This document shows, in pieces, positions 7,512-16,855 of a stretch of DNA of 64,000 bases. Position 1 is the first letter of the stretch. The number at the start of each line of letters is the position of its first letter. The stretch lies in contig NZ_LGLV01000014.1 of the NCBI RefSeq assembly GCF_001687365.1, forward strand, positions 1 to 64,000. Reading direction: 5' to 3'. Made by a program: the position numbers and the translations under genes. Origin of the DNA: Pararhizobium polonicum (lineage in GTDB: Bacteria; Pseudomonadota; Alphaproteobacteria; Rhizobiales; Rhizobiaceae). The notes under the pieces were generated by a model. It did no database searches and was not told the DNA's origin. It worked only from the letters and a program-made list of their open reading frames with translations.

Positions 7512-9052
7512 GCGCGTTCCGCCCCGACCGCCGCCAGCGGATGGTTCGGATGGGCCATTCCGACATTCTCGTTGCCGTCGCGCATCACCGCCGAGGCAAT
7601 GGCAAAGCTGACGGGATAGAGCGTGTCGGCGATGATCTCCACCGGGAATTCCTCGCCCAGACGCGACGCCACATCGGGTCTTGCCTTCTCGTTGACCCGA
7701 AGTTTCACGCCGCTGGCATCGATCCGCGGTGCATGCAGGGCGTCTTCCAGCGACAGGCCGAAGGCAGCGACATAGGAGAGGATCTGCGTCACCGCCGGCA
7801 TGATCTGCCGCCCGCCCGCGGCCCCAAGCGCCAGTTTCGGACGGCCGTCGGCGGTGGCGATGATCGGGCACATATTGGCCAGCGGCCGCACGCCGGGTGC
7901 GATGGAATTCGGTTGGCCGGGACGCGGATCGAACCACATCATGCCGTTGTTCATCAGCATATCCGTCGAAGGCAGCACAACTTTCGAGCCGAAGCGTGAC
8001 AATAGCGTGTTGGTCAGCGAGACCATTGTTCCGTCCCGGTCCACAACGCTGATATGCGTGGTGCAGCTTTCGCCATTGCTGCCATGGCCGAGCGTCCGCA
8101 ACCGATGCTCGGAGGCGCGGCGCATGGCGCGGGCGAAGGCAAGCGCGGTCTTGCCGGAGAGAGGACCGTCGACGGGAAGCGATGTATCGAGTTCCGACAG
8201 CGCGCCGACTAATGTTGGCCCGCCGGAAAGGCCGGGCATGGCGTTGATCGTCAGGCCACGATAATCGGCCTGCAACGGCGCATGCCATTGCGGTTCGTAG
8301 TCGCGCAGTTCGGAGAGGTCGATGCGCGAGCCGCCTGCCTGAAGATCGCGGACGATCAGGGCGGCAATTTCGCCTTCGTAGAAATCGCGCCCGCCCGCTT
8401 TTGCCAGCCGTTCCAGCATTGCCGCCTTGCGCGGCATGGGAATGGTGCTGCCGGGGCCGATTTCCTGCACGCGCGGCGCGCGGCCATCCTTCAGGAAGAG
8501 TGCAGACGATGCCGGAAAACGGCCAAGGCCTTCGGCATCGATGGCAAGACAGAGCACGGTGAACCAGTCCAGCGCCAGACCCTTGCGGGCATGTTCGATG
8601 GCCGGCTGCAGGGCGTCGGCGAAGCTGATCGTCCCGAAACGTTCGAGCGCTGCGACAAGACCGGCGATCGCACCGGGGACACAGATGGAACTGTAGCCGA
8701 TCAGGTTGCGATCTTCGCGGACCTGCGGCCAGTCGAACCAGTCTCCGTCACGGCCGGGCAGGACGGGATAGCCGGCGGGATCGATGTTGCGCGATGAGCG
8801 CACGTTGAAATCGAGGGCATCCACCTGCCCGTCCCGCCCGTCGGCGCGCAGCAGAAAGCCGCCGCCGCCCACGCCCGAAAGCCATGGCTCGACGACACTG
8901 AGGGTCAGCGCCGTCGTCACCGCCGCATCCATGGCATTGCCGCCGCGTGACAAGACCGCAGCGCCGCTTTCCGCCGCCAGCCAGTTCTGGCAGGCGACAA
9001 GACCGCCTGCACTGCGCACTTCGCGCTTCCGGACCACCCAGTGCTCACCCAT
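7508..9052 (-). CDS. ggt: Gamma-glutamyltransferase family Ntn-hydrolase
   Basis: A 514-residue gamma-glutamyltranspeptidase homologue. It shows the large-subunit GGNAMDAAVTTALTL and SGVGGGGFLL motifs and the autoprocessing/catalytic threonine region CTTHISVVDRDG, followed by the small-subunit stretch NSIAPGVRPLANMCP. The start MGEHWVV (ATG 9052) overlaps the deacetylase gene by 8 bases. There is no signal peptide, unlike the periplasmic E. coli enzyme, so it should act in the cytoplasm on imported substrate. Expected reactions are cleavage or transfer of gamma-glutamyl groups from glutathione-like or other gamma-linked peptides. Relatives with the same fold also act as acylases. Confidence 0.88.
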   Translation of the reverse strand: MGEHWVVRKREVRSAGGLVACQNWLAAESGAAVLSRGGNAMDAAVTTALTLSVVEPWLSGVGGGGFLLRADGRDGQVDALDFNVRSSRNIDPAGYPVLPGRDGDWFDWPQVREDRNLIGYSSICVPGAIAGLVAALERFGTISFADALQPAIEHARKGLALDWFTVLCLAIDAEGLGRFPASSALFLKDGRAPRVQEIGPGSTIPMPRKAAMLERLAKAGGRDFYEGEIAALIVRDLQAGGSRIDLSELRDYEPQWHAPLQADYRGLTINAMPGLSGGPTLVGALSELDTSLPVDGPLSGKTALAFARAMRRASEHRLRTLGHGSNGESCTTHISVVDRDGTMVSLTNTLLSRFGSKVVLPSTDMLMNNGMMWFDPRPGQPNSIAPGVRPLANMCPIIATADGRPKLALGAAGGRQIMPAVTQILSYVAAFGLSLEDALHAPRIDASGVKLRVNEKARPDVASRLGEEFPVEIIADTLYPVSFAIASAVMRDGNENVGMAHPNHPLAAVGAERA

Positions 9053-9956
9053 GATCCTGCCCGAACCTCCGCTTGCCGATGGCGTCAGGCACCGTGCCGT
9101 CAACCGCAAAGCGGCCGGCATTCACCGATCCGGCATGATGGGCGGCGATTTCGGCGGCGGTTGCGATCCAGGTGCCATTTTCGGCGGTGATCGTGTCCAG
9201 CAGTTCCTCCAGCAAGGCGATGCGCTGGGCACGGCCGGAAATCCAGTCGTGGACCGTCAGCGTGAACAGACCGCCAAAACGGTGCAAAGCGCGCCATTCG
9301 GAAATCCAGTCCTGCAGGACCGCGCGTCCCGACTGGTAGGGCCATTTGTCCCGCCCGCCCCCTTCGAACTTGAAGAAGATGGCATCGTCAATCGCCCATT
9401 GCACCGGTATCTCGACCACACCGTCGATCTCATAGGGATGATCGAAACCGGAGAGCGAGGAATCATAGGCAAGCTCCAGCCGCCGGACCTCGCGCAGCAT
9501 ATGCGGTGTCATTTCCCAGGCGGGTGAGCGGAATCCAACCGGCTTCGCCCCCGTCTGCCTGATGAAAAACGCGATACTGGCTTCGAGTGCTCCGGTGAAT
9601 TCCTCGTCGGAAACCTCGGAGACGATTTCATGGAAATAGCCGTGCAGCCCGATCTCATGCCCGCCTTCCAGAATGGCGTCGAGGATTTCAGGACTGGTTT
9701 CGGCAGTCAGCGCAGGCACATAGAAGCTCGCCTTGGCGCCATAGCGGGCAAAGAGGTCCAGCAGGCGGTAAAGCCCGGTCCGGGGGCCGAAACGGCGGAT
9801 TTCCAGCGTACCGAGACGATCGGGAATATGATCCTTGTGCGCCCACATGAAGGGCACATGCGCATCGACATCGATCGAGAGCAGCACTGCCGATTGTTTG
9901 TTTTCCGGCCATTCATAGGAAGGCCACGGAGATTTTACGTGCAGGGGCGGAGACAT
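9045..9956 (-). CDS. Polysaccharide deacetylase family (NodB-homology) hydrolase
   Basis: A 303-residue cytoplasmic carbohydrate-esterase-4/NodB-type protein. The start chosen is ATG 9956 with AGG six bases upstream; the longer open frame runs into the SDR gene. The metal site is readable: the aspartates of SIDVDAHVPF, and HGYFHE after GGHEIGL, with FRSPAWEMT downstream. It lacks a signal peptide and resembles the PuuE/allantoinase-like branch of the family, which hydrolyses small cyclic amides or deacylates small molecules, not cell-wall glycans. In this operon it may remove an acyl group from, or open a ring in, the imported compound. Confidence 0.85.
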   Translation of the reverse strand: MSPPLHVKSPWPSYEWPENKQSAVLLSIDVDAHVPFMWAHKDHIPDRLGTLEIRRFGPRTGLYRLLDLFARYGAKASFYVPALTAETSPEILDAILEGGHEIGLHGYFHEIVSEVSDEEFTGALEASIAFFIRQTGAKPVGFRSPAWEMTPHMLREVRRLELAYDSSLSGFDHPYEIDGVVEIPVQWAIDDAIFFKFEGGGRDKWPYQSGRAVLQDWISEWRALHRFGGLFTLTVHDWISGRAQRIALLEELLDTITAENGTWIATAAEIAAHHAGSVNAGRFAVDGTVPDAIGKRRFGQDHG

Positions 9957-9978
9957 GGAACCTCGCTTTGCGAACGCT

Positions 9979-10767
9979 TCAAAGCGCCTTTTTCTTGGCC
10001 TGGAACACGACCTGGGAGCCGATGGAATTGCCGCCATCGACCGTCAGCGTCGCGCCGGTCATGTAGGAGCCGCTGGACGATGTGACGAAAAGCACCGCCG
10101 AGGCGACATCGGGAGCCGACGACGTTCTGCCCAGCGGAATGGATGCGGTCACGGTATCGATATGCTCCTGCGCCAATGTGCTGACATCGCTTCCGGCGAC
10201 GAAGCCCGGCTCCACGGCATTGACGCGGATGCCGTATTCGGCGAGTTCCAGCGCAAAGCCCTTGGTCAGGCGGTCGAGCGCGGTCTTCGAGGTGCAGTAG
10301 GGAACGACCGTCGTGCGCATCTTGCGGGCAGCACCTGACGAGATATTGACGATGGAGCCTGCCTTGCCGGCCGCGATCATCTGCTTTGCGAAGAGTTGCG
10401 ACAGCAGGAAGGGGGCGCGCAGATTGACGCCCATAATGTCGTCCCAATCGTCGATCGAGATATCGAGCAGGAAGCCCGAGGGATAAATGCCCGCATTGTT
10501 GACCAGGATATCGGGTGCGCCCCACATCTCTGCGACCTTATCGGCGAGAGCCGCGATGGACCCGGCATCCGTCAGGTCCGCGGCGATTGCCAGATGGCCT
10601 GCCCCTGAAAGCGTTGCGCGCTTCGCCTCAAGTTTGCCGGCGTCACGGTCTGTCAGGCACAGTTGCGCGCCCTCGCAGGCAAAGGCCTCGGCAATCCAGC
10701 CGCCGATAATGCCGCTGGCGCCGGTGACAATGACCTTCCTGCCTTTGAATTCATTTTCGAAATTCAT
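9979..10767 (-). CDS. SDR family oxidoreductase
   Basis: A 262-residue short-chain dehydrogenase lying 8 bases after the permease gene and 22 before the deacetylase gene. It has NNAGIYPSG, a serine in NISSGAARK, the YCTSK catalytic pair and a C-terminal TGATLTVDGG. The cofactor loop reads TGASGIIGG, so an isoleucine sits where classical SDRs usually have the sixth-position glycine of TGxxxGxG; this may shift cofactor preference. Its place inside a peptide importer operon suggests oxidation or reduction of part of the transported molecule. Confidence 0.85.
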   Translation of the reverse strand: MNFENEFKGRKVIVTGASGIIGGWIAEAFACEGAQLCLTDRDAGKLEAKRATLSGAGHLAIAADLTDAGSIAALADKVAEMWGAPDILVNNAGIYPSGFLLDISIDDWDDIMGVNLRAPFLLSQLFAKQMIAAGKAGSIVNISSGAARKMRTTVVPYCTSKTALDRLTKGFALELAEYGIRVNAVEPGFVAGSDVSTLAQEHIDTVTASIPLGRTSSAPDVASAVLFVTSSSGSYMTGATLTVDGGNSIGSQVVFQAKKKAL

Positions 10768-10775
10768 AAAAACTC

Positions 10776-11639
10776 CTATCGTGCACGCGGGTCGAGGCGG
10801 TCGCGGAGATGATCGCCAATCAGATTGATGGAAAGAACCAGTAGGAACAGCGCCAGACCGGGAAAGGTGGCGATCCACCAGGCCGTGCCAACGTAATTGC
10901 GCCCGGTGGACAGCATTGCGCCCCAGCTCGATGTCGGTGGCTGGACGCCGAGGCCGAGGAATGAAAGCCCGGCCTCGAACAGCACCATCAGGCCAAATTC
11001 CAGCGTGGCGACGACGATCAGGCCGCCGGCGATGTTCGGAAGAATATGTCGCCACAGCAGCCTGAACCATCCGGCACCCATGAAGCGCGACAGGCGCACA
11101 TAGGGCATATTGGCCACCGACAGCGTTTGTCCGTAGGCGACGCGCGCATAACGCGGCCAGCGGGTGAAGGCCAGAACGATGACGACATTGGAGAGGCTCG
11201 GGCCGAGCACGGCAACGGTAATGATCGCCAGCAAAATCGCCGGCACCGACAGCACGATGTCGACCAGCCGCATGATGATGGTTTCGACCCAGCCGCGATA
11301 GAAAGCGGCGATCATGCCAAGCACGCTTCCGAAGATGCCCGAGAGGATCACGGAGGCAAACGCCACCAGAAGCGAGACCTGCGCGCCATAGATCGTCCGG
11401 CTCAGAACATCGCGGCCCAGCTCATCCGAGCCGAGATAATAGACGATGCCCCGGCTCTGGAAACCGGGTGCCTTGAGGCGGGCCAGAAGGTTCTGGGCAT
11501 TGGGGTCGAGCGGTGTGACCAGCGGCGCGAAGACCGCCATCAGCACCAGACCGGCAAGGATGGCCGCAAAGAGCAAAACGGCCCATGGAATACCCCGCGA
11601 ACGAGGCGTTGCGCGGGGCGCGGAGGAAACGGCTGCCAT
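10776..11639 (-). CDS. ABC transporter permease (DppC/OppC type)
   Basis: A 287-residue inner-membrane permease with an N-terminal cytoplasmic stretch, a first membrane helix at about 17-38 and five more predicted helices. The DppC-type EAA region with ILPNIAGGLIVVATLEFG is present, followed by EAGLSFLGLGVQPPTSSWG, which is diagnostic for this family. Its start overlaps the stop of the DppB-type gene by one base. Confidence 0.92.
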   Translation of the reverse strand: MAAVSSAPRATPRSRGIPWAVLLFAAILAGLVLMAVFAPLVTPLDPNAQNLLARLKAPGFQSRGIVYYLGSDELGRDVLSRTIYGAQVSLLVAFASVILSGIFGSVLGMIAAFYRGWVETIIMRLVDIVLSVPAILLAIITVAVLGPSLSNVVIVLAFTRWPRYARVAYGQTLSVANMPYVRLSRFMGAGWFRLLWRHILPNIAGGLIVVATLEFGLMVLFEAGLSFLGLGVQPPTSSWGAMLSTGRNYVGTAWWIATFPGLALFLLVLSINLIGDHLRDRLDPRAR

Positions 11640-12565
11640 CAGGCGCCCCCCTCGATCCGTATGCGCGGATCGATGATGCTGTAGAGCAGATCGGCGACAA
11701 GATTGAGAAGGATGGCAGTGACGGCTCCAAGCAGCACAACACCCTGCACCAGCATGAAATCGCGGGCGCTGATGGCCTGAACGGTCAGTTGCCCCAGCCC
11801 CGGCCAGGCAAACACCGTCTCGACAATCACCGCGCCCGCCAGCAGATTGGCGATCTCAAGGGCGGCAACCGTTACGACCGGAATAGCGGCGTTGCGCAGC
11901 AGATGGCGCATAACGATGCGGATCATCGGCAGGCCCTTGGCGTGGCCGGTGCGCACGTAATCCTTTTCAAGCTCGTCCAGAACGGCGGTGCGCGCCACGC
12001 GTGCGAATGTCGCCATCGACAGCAGCCCGAGGGCGATGGAGGGCATGATGAGGCTTGGCCAATCACGCGCGCCGGATGGCGGTAACCAGCCGAGCCAGAC
12101 GGCAAACACCATGATCATCAGGATGGCGCTCCAGAAGGTCGGCATGGACTGGCCCGCCAGAACCACGGCCATCATCGCCTTGGCCTCAACCGTTCCACGG
12201 CGCACAGCCATGGCGACACCCAGCGGTATGCCGACACCGAAAGCCACCACCAGCGCGCCGCCCGCAAGCATCAGCGTATAGGGAAGACGGCTGGCGATCA
12301 GGGTCCAGACAGGCACGTTCTGGACATAGGAGCGCCCGAGATCGAAGGTCAGCAGACCCCGGAGATACTCGACATACTGGACCATCAACGGGCGATCGAA
12401 GCCGAGCGACACGCGCATGGCTTCGATATCCGCTTTGGTGGCATTTTCCGGCACGAGCAAAAGCACGGGATCTCCCGCAAGCCGCTGCAGAAAGAAGATC
12501 AGGGTCATCACGCCGACGATGGCGATGAAGGCCTGCAAGGCGCGCCTGAGGAAGAATGCCGTCAA
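11639..12565 (-). CDS. ABC transporter permease (DppB/OppB type)
   Basis: A 308-residue inner-membrane permease. It begins with the short cytoplasmic segment and first helix typical of DppB (RRALQAFIAIVGVMTLIFFL), has a periplasmic domain with the LVPENATKADIEAMR stretch, and carries the coupling helix around RTGHAKGLPMIRIVMRHLLRNA and the ETVFAWPGLGQL motif. It lies 68 bases after the binding protein gene and partners the DppC-type permease. Confidence 0.92.
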   Translation of the reverse strand: MTAFFLRRALQAFIAIVGVMTLIFFLQRLAGDPVLLLVPENATKADIEAMRVSLGFDRPLMVQYVEYLRGLLTFDLGRSYVQNVPVWTLIASRLPYTLMLAGGALVVAFGVGIPLGVAMAVRRGTVEAKAMMAVVLAGQSMPTFWSAILMIMVFAVWLGWLPPSGARDWPSLIMPSIALGLLSMATFARVARTAVLDELEKDYVRTGHAKGLPMIRIVMRHLLRNAAIPVVTVAALEIANLLAGAVIVETVFAWPGLGQLTVQAISARDFMLVQGVVLLGAVTAILLNLVADLLYSIIDPRIRIEGGA

Positions 12566-12633
12566 GACTGCAATCCACTTCGTTGTTTACGGAAGAACCG
12601 GCCCCGCAAGGAGGCCGATTCGATGGAACGGGA

Positions 12634-14142
12634 TCAGTCGGCCCACTTCATCCGGTTCAAAAACAGGCTCTCATTCGCCGTCGGCTGCCACTGAAGATTT
12701 TTCGCGGCACCGTAAATGATCGCGGCCTGGTAGATCGGCACCAGCGGGACGTCTTCAGCGACGAACGTGCTGACGGTTTTGTAGTCTTCCAGACGCTTTT
12801 TCTCGTCCAGCGTATTGCGGGCGTCTTCCAGCAGCTTGTCGATCTTCGGGTCGGAGACATTTGCCCACGCGCTGGAGGAATGCAGCAGCGAGAACAGCAC
12901 GCCATCCACATCCTGGCAGGCGCAGGACCAGCGGCCGAAGGAGATCAGCGGCTGGCTGGCCGGCGCGCTCTGCACCTTCTTCAGGTAGGTCGCCATATCC
13001 GTCATTTCGATATTCACGGTCAGGCCCGTGTCGCTGATCATCTGGGCCACGGCCTGAACGATGCGCTGGTCGAAGGTCGGAGCGGTGGCGAAAGCGATCG
13101 GCTTGCCGGCCGCTCCGGCTTCCGTCACCAGACGCTTGGCCTCGGCGGGGTCGTATTGATACCCCTTCAGGCCGTCCACGTAACCGAAATGGGCGGATGT
13201 CGCCATCTGGTCCAGCGGCCTGTCGACGCCACCGAGCAGGCCGTTGACGATGGCGTCCTTGTCGATGGAACGCGCAATCGCTTCACGCACGCGCTTGTCG
13301 TTGAAGGGCGGCAGATTGGGGTTGAGCTTCACGTAACCGATACGCTCGGTCAGCACCGAGAGAGGCTTCGCGGCCGCCGATGTCTTGAGCTGCTCGGCAA
13401 GATCGGCATCCAGCCCGACGACGAGATCGCTGGCTCCGGCCTCAAGATTGGCAATGCGGGTTGCGGCGTCAGGCACAGCCCGGAATTCCACCGTGGGGAA
13501 CGCGCCCTTTTCACCCCAATAATCATCGTTGCGCGCCAACGAGACCGAAACGCCACGCTGCCAGCCGGTGAATTTATACGGGCCGGAGCCGACCGGCGCG
13601 GCATTGAAGCCATCGTTGCCCTCGGCCTCCACGGCATGCTGCGGCACGATGGAAAGCTTGACCAGCTGGGCCAGGAGCACCGGATAGGCGCCATCCGTTT
13701 TCAGCGTCACCTCATGCTCGCCGGTCGCTTCGGCAGAGAGGATCTTGTTGAACTGGCCAAGCTGCGGGCTGGCGAACGTCTTGTCGATAATGCGATTGAC
13801 GCTGAAGGCGACGTCTTTTGCCGTCAGCGGCGTGCCGTCATGGAACTTGACGTCGCTGCGGATCTTGAAAACCACCTCGCTGTCGGAGAGATATTTCCAT
13901 TCGGTGGCGATCTGCGGCGCAATCGCGCCTGCATCGTCGCGCGTCACCAGATTGTCGAAGATGTTGCGATAGACATAGTAGCTGTCCGGATTCCACTGCT
14001 TGTGCGGATCGAGCGACGAAGGCTCGTTCACGAGATCGACCACAAGCTGATCCTTCGCCAGGGCTGGCACAAGAGCGAGCGGCGAACAGGCCAGAAGCAG
14101 GCCTGCCAGGGAGGAACGGATCGAACGGCTGACGATCAACAT
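12634..14142 (-). CDS. ABC transporter substrate-binding protein, family 5 (peptide type)
   Basis: A 502-residue periplasmic binding protein. Residues 1-29 form a Sec signal peptide ending PALA, before KDQLVVDLVNEP. The SBP_bac_5 core is recognisable from SSLDPHKQWN, NIFDNLV, ATEWKYLSD, FKIRSDVKFHDGTPLTAKDVAFS and VGSGPYKF. It starts only 2 bases after the GntR stop and heads the transport part of the operon. A clear paralogue is encoded divergently at 15330; both end in an LFLNR motif and share SFGRWSC-CQD-DG, so the two probably bind related ligands for the same permease. Confidence 0.93.
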   Translation of the reverse strand: MLIVSRSIRSSLAGLLLACSPLALVPALAKDQLVVDLVNEPSSLDPHKQWNPDSYYVYRNIFDNLVTRDDAGAIAPQIATEWKYLSDSEVVFKIRSDVKFHDGTPLTAKDVAFSVNRIIDKTFASPQLGQFNKILSAEATGEHEVTLKTDGAYPVLLAQLVKLSIVPQHAVEAEGNDGFNAAPVGSGPYKFTGWQRGVSVSLARNDDYWGEKGAFPTVEFRAVPDAATRIANLEAGASDLVVGLDADLAEQLKTSAAAKPLSVLTERIGYVKLNPNLPPFNDKRVREAIARSIDKDAIVNGLLGGVDRPLDQMATSAHFGYVDGLKGYQYDPAEAKRLVTEAGAAGKPIAFATAPTFDQRIVQAVAQMISDTGLTVNIEMTDMATYLKKVQSAPASQPLISFGRWSCACQDVDGVLFSLLHSSSAWANVSDPKIDKLLEDARNTLDEKKRLEDYKTVSTFVAEDVPLVPIYQAAIIYGAAKNLQWQPTANESLFLNRMKWAD

Positions 14143-14144
14143 CG

Positions 14145-14924
14145 TTATAAAGTCCTTATTCTACCAATCGGTGGCTGAGGTCGCGGAGTGCGGCCCGGTT
14201 TATCGTTTTTTGCGGAACGACGAGCGGACTTGCCGCCAACCATCGCTTCCGATTCCAGAAAGCGGTCGAGAAGATAGGTTTCGAGCGCCGTATTGGCGGC
14301 GGCGAGATGTTCGAGTGCATCAGCCTTGCGCCCCTCGACAATGGCATCCACCAGCCACGAGCGGTTTGCCGGAACGAGCTTGATGCGCCCGGTCCCCTCG
14401 AAGAAATTCACAAGACGGACCGAACGGTCCCAGAGATCCGAAAGCCAGCCGGAAACGATCGGCATCCCCAGCCTGCCCGCCAGAAGCTCCAGCATGTCGC
14501 GCTCGCAACGGCGAATGGTCGGGATCAAGTCGCCGCCAAGCTCCTGCCGCTGCGTCAGTGCCATATGCATTTCCGCCAGCGCCTTCAGGCGTTGCTTGTA
14601 GGCGTCCTCGAGCACGGCAGAGCACAACAGCGGCTCGAGATGACGCCGCGCCGCGCTTAACTCGCGGATTTCATTCGCCGAGATGGGGGCGACCTCCCAG
14701 CCGCTGCGCGCACTGGACGACACAAGCCCGCTCGCCTTCAACCGCGCCAGGGCAGCGCGCACAGCACCGCGCCCGAGCGCAAACTCCTCAGCCAGCGCCG
14801 CCTCGGACAAACGCTCTCCGGGAGCGAGAACGCAACCCACGATCGCGCTCCTCAGCGCCCTTTCCGCCAGCTCTGCCTTGCCTTCCGGGGGAACGGGAGA
14901 TGCGTATGCATCATTGTCCAACAT
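14145..14924 (-). CDS. GntR family regulator (FCD-like) of the peptide operon
   Basis: A 259-residue regulator and the first gene of the operon. The winged helix-turn-helix spans about 20-85 (LSEAALAEEFALGRGAVRAALARLKASGLV). The C-terminal all-helical domain looks like FCD in length and pattern, but the usual metal-binding histidines are not obvious: the segment that normally reads FH is CERDML and the late histidine position appears to be asparagine. It probably controls both its own operon and the divergent binding protein gene, responding to an imported peptide or breakdown product. Confidence 0.87.
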   Translation of the reverse strand: MLDNDAYASPVPPEGKAELAERALRSAIVGCVLAPGERLSEAALAEEFALGRGAVRAALARLKASGLVSSSARSGWEVAPISANEIRELSAARRHLEPLLCSAVLEDAYKQRLKALAEMHMALTQRQELGGDLIPTIRRCERDMLELLAGRLGMPIVSGWLSDLWDRSVRLVNFFEGTGRIKLVPANRSWLVDAIVEGRKADALEHLAAANTALETYLLDRFLESEAMVGGKSARRSAKNDKPGRTPRPQPPIGRIRTL

Positions 14925-15329
14925 TTCCAGTTAACCTTTCAGATTTGAATTCTGACATCTCATATCGGATAGAGAAAGGATAAATATTCTTTTCACGAAA
15001 CCCGAACAGAAGAAATTATCTCATAAACAGTATGCGAAAGGAATGAAAAGAAATTGGCGACACATAATTGTAAACAAACAATTTTTCCATGAACCTGGAA
15101 AATAGAATGACTTTCCCCGCACGCGCTGTGTTTTGGAACAAGGGACAATTGCGGAGGCTCAACGAGCATGCCAGAATGCATAAATGATATCGTAAAAAAT
15201 AAAACTGAGATGTCAATATTGCAATGCTGATTTCGGGCGAAATTCGCTCTGGAAGCCTGCTGGTCAGCCTGTCGTCAGGGACCCGGCACATTTGTTGGAA
15301 CCGCCAATTATCGGAAGAGAGATAGCCCC
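14925..15329. promoter_or_regulatory. Divergent control region with a repeated 10-bp element
   Basis: This AT-rich 405-base region lies between the GntR operon and the second binding protein gene. TGACATCTCA occurs at 14953-14962 and again, inverted, at 15206-15215, so one copy is near each divergent start. ATTGT-N6-ACAAT lies at 15067-15082 and TTTTCCA-N6-TGGAAAA at 15083-15102. These are candidate GntR sites; I cannot tell which, if any, is used. No convincing small gene is present. Confidence 0.45.
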
Positions 15330-16835
15330 ATGCGCCTGAAAAATCTTGTCCTTGCCGCCATGCTCGCGGCTTCATCGCTCGTCGCAGTTCCCTCATTGGC
15401 CGCTGCCAAGGATCTGCTGGTCGTCGATTTCATCGCCGAACCGAGTTCGCTCGATCCGCATGTCCAGTGGAATACCGACAGCTTCAATGTCTACCGCAAC
15501 ATTTTCGACAATCTACTCACCCGCGATGACAAGGGAGAAATTGCGCCGCAGATCGCCACCGAATGGAAATATCTGTCCGATACTGAAGTCGAATTCAAAA
15601 TTCGCAGCGATGTGAAGTTTCACGATGGCAAGCCGCTGACGGCGGAGGACGTGGCGTTCAGCGTCAAGCGTATCACCGACAAGGCGTTCGCCAGCCCGCA
15701 GATCGGCCAGTTCAACCAGATCAGCGATGCCGTTGCCAAGGACGCAACCACCGTCATTCTGACAACGAAGGGGCCGTACCCGGTTCTGCTCGCACAGCTC
15801 ACCAAGCTTTCCATCGTGCCGAAGCACGTGGTCGAAGCGGTGACCAAGGATGAGTTCAACCTCAATCCTGTCGGCAGCGGCCCTTACAAGTTTGAAAAAT
15901 GGAATCGCGGCGTCGAAGTCATCGTTGCGCGCAATGACGACTACTGGGGCAAAAAGGGCGTCTTTCCGAAGGTCGCCTTCCGCGCCGTTCCGGATGGCTC
16001 CACCCGTATCGCCAACCTGCAGGCAGGAGCCACCGATCTCGCCAGCAACATGAACAATGACCTGGCAGCGCAGATCGAAGGTTCCGGTGGCAGCAAGGTG
16101 TTGCCGGTTCGCGGTGAGCGCCTCGCCTTCTTCAGCCTCAACGTCAACAAGCCACCGCTGAACGACAAGCGCGTGCGTCTGGCCATCGCCCACGCCATTG
16201 ACAAGCAGGGCATTGTCGAGGGCATTCTCGGCGGCTTCGATGCACCTCTCGACGAGCTGACTTCCCCGGTTTCGTTCGGTTATGTCGAGGGCATCAAGGC
16301 ACCGGAATTCAATCCGGAAAAGGCAAAGGAGATCCTCGCGGAAGTCGGGGAATCGGCGAAAACCGAGTTCTCGCTGCTGACCACGCCGACCTACGACCAG
16401 CGCGTCGTGCAGGCCATCCAGCAGATGCTCACCGATGTCGGCCTGAATGTGACGATCCAGAGCACCGACATGGGCAACTGGATGCAGCAGATGCAGTCCG
16501 GGCCTGAAACCATTCCGGCCAGCTCCTTCGGACGCTGGAGCTGCGGTTGCCAGGATGCCGACGGCACGCTCTATCCGCTGCTGCACTCCTCCAGCAGCTG
16601 GTCGAACATCAAGGACGAGCGCATCGACAAGGCGCTGGACGAGGCGCGTGCGACCATCGATCCGGCAAAGCGGCTTGCGCTTTACAAGACGGTCCACGAA
16701 ATCGTCGCGGAGGAAAACTACATCATCCCGCTTTACCAGGCGTCGGTGATTTACGGCGCGGCGAAGGATGTCGAATTCTCGCCCCTGCCGAACGAGAACC
16801 TGTTCCTCAACCGCATCGGCTGGTCCGGCAAGTAA
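15330..16835 (+). CDS. Second ABC substrate-binding protein, family 5, paralogue of the divergent one
   Basis: A 501-residue periplasmic protein. The signal peptide (MRLKNLVLAAMLAASSLVAVPSL, cleaved near AAA-KDL) is followed by LLVVDFIAEPSSLDPHVQWN and the SBP_bac_5 landmarks FKIRSDVKFHDGKPLTAEDVAFS and VGSGPYKFEKWNRG. The start ATG 15330 has GAGAGATAG upstream. It aligns with the protein encoded at 12634-14142 over the full length with few gaps, which points to a gene duplication. It has no permease or ATPase of its own, so it probably feeds the divergent transporter. Confidence 0.93.
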   Translation: MRLKNLVLAAMLAASSLVAVPSLAAAKDLLVVDFIAEPSSLDPHVQWNTDSFNVYRNIFDNLLTRDDKGEIAPQIATEWKYLSDTEVEFKIRSDVKFHDGKPLTAEDVAFSVKRITDKAFASPQIGQFNQISDAVAKDATTVILTTKGPYPVLLAQLTKLSIVPKHVVEAVTKDEFNLNPVGSGPYKFEKWNRGVEVIVARNDDYWGKKGVFPKVAFRAVPDGSTRIANLQAGATDLASNMNNDLAAQIEGSGGSKVLPVRGERLAFFSLNVNKPPLNDKRVRLAIAHAIDKQGIVEGILGGFDAPLDELTSPVSFGYVEGIKAPEFNPEKAKEILAEVGESAKTEFSLLTTPTYDQRVVQAIQQMLTDVGLNVTIQSTDMGNWMQQMQSGPETIPASSFGRWSCGCQDADGTLYPLLHSSSSWSNIKDERIDKALDEARATIDPAKRLALYKTVHEIVAEENYIIPLYQASVIYGAAKDVEFSPLPNENLFLNRIGWSGK

Positions 16836-16855
16836 CATCGGAAAACCCATTGAGG

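Noticed and set aside
12599..12617. A short CGGCC/GGCCG hairpin between the binding protein and permease genes
   Set aside because: The stem is only 5 bp and has no T-tract; it is too weak to call a terminator, though it might affect mRNA processing.
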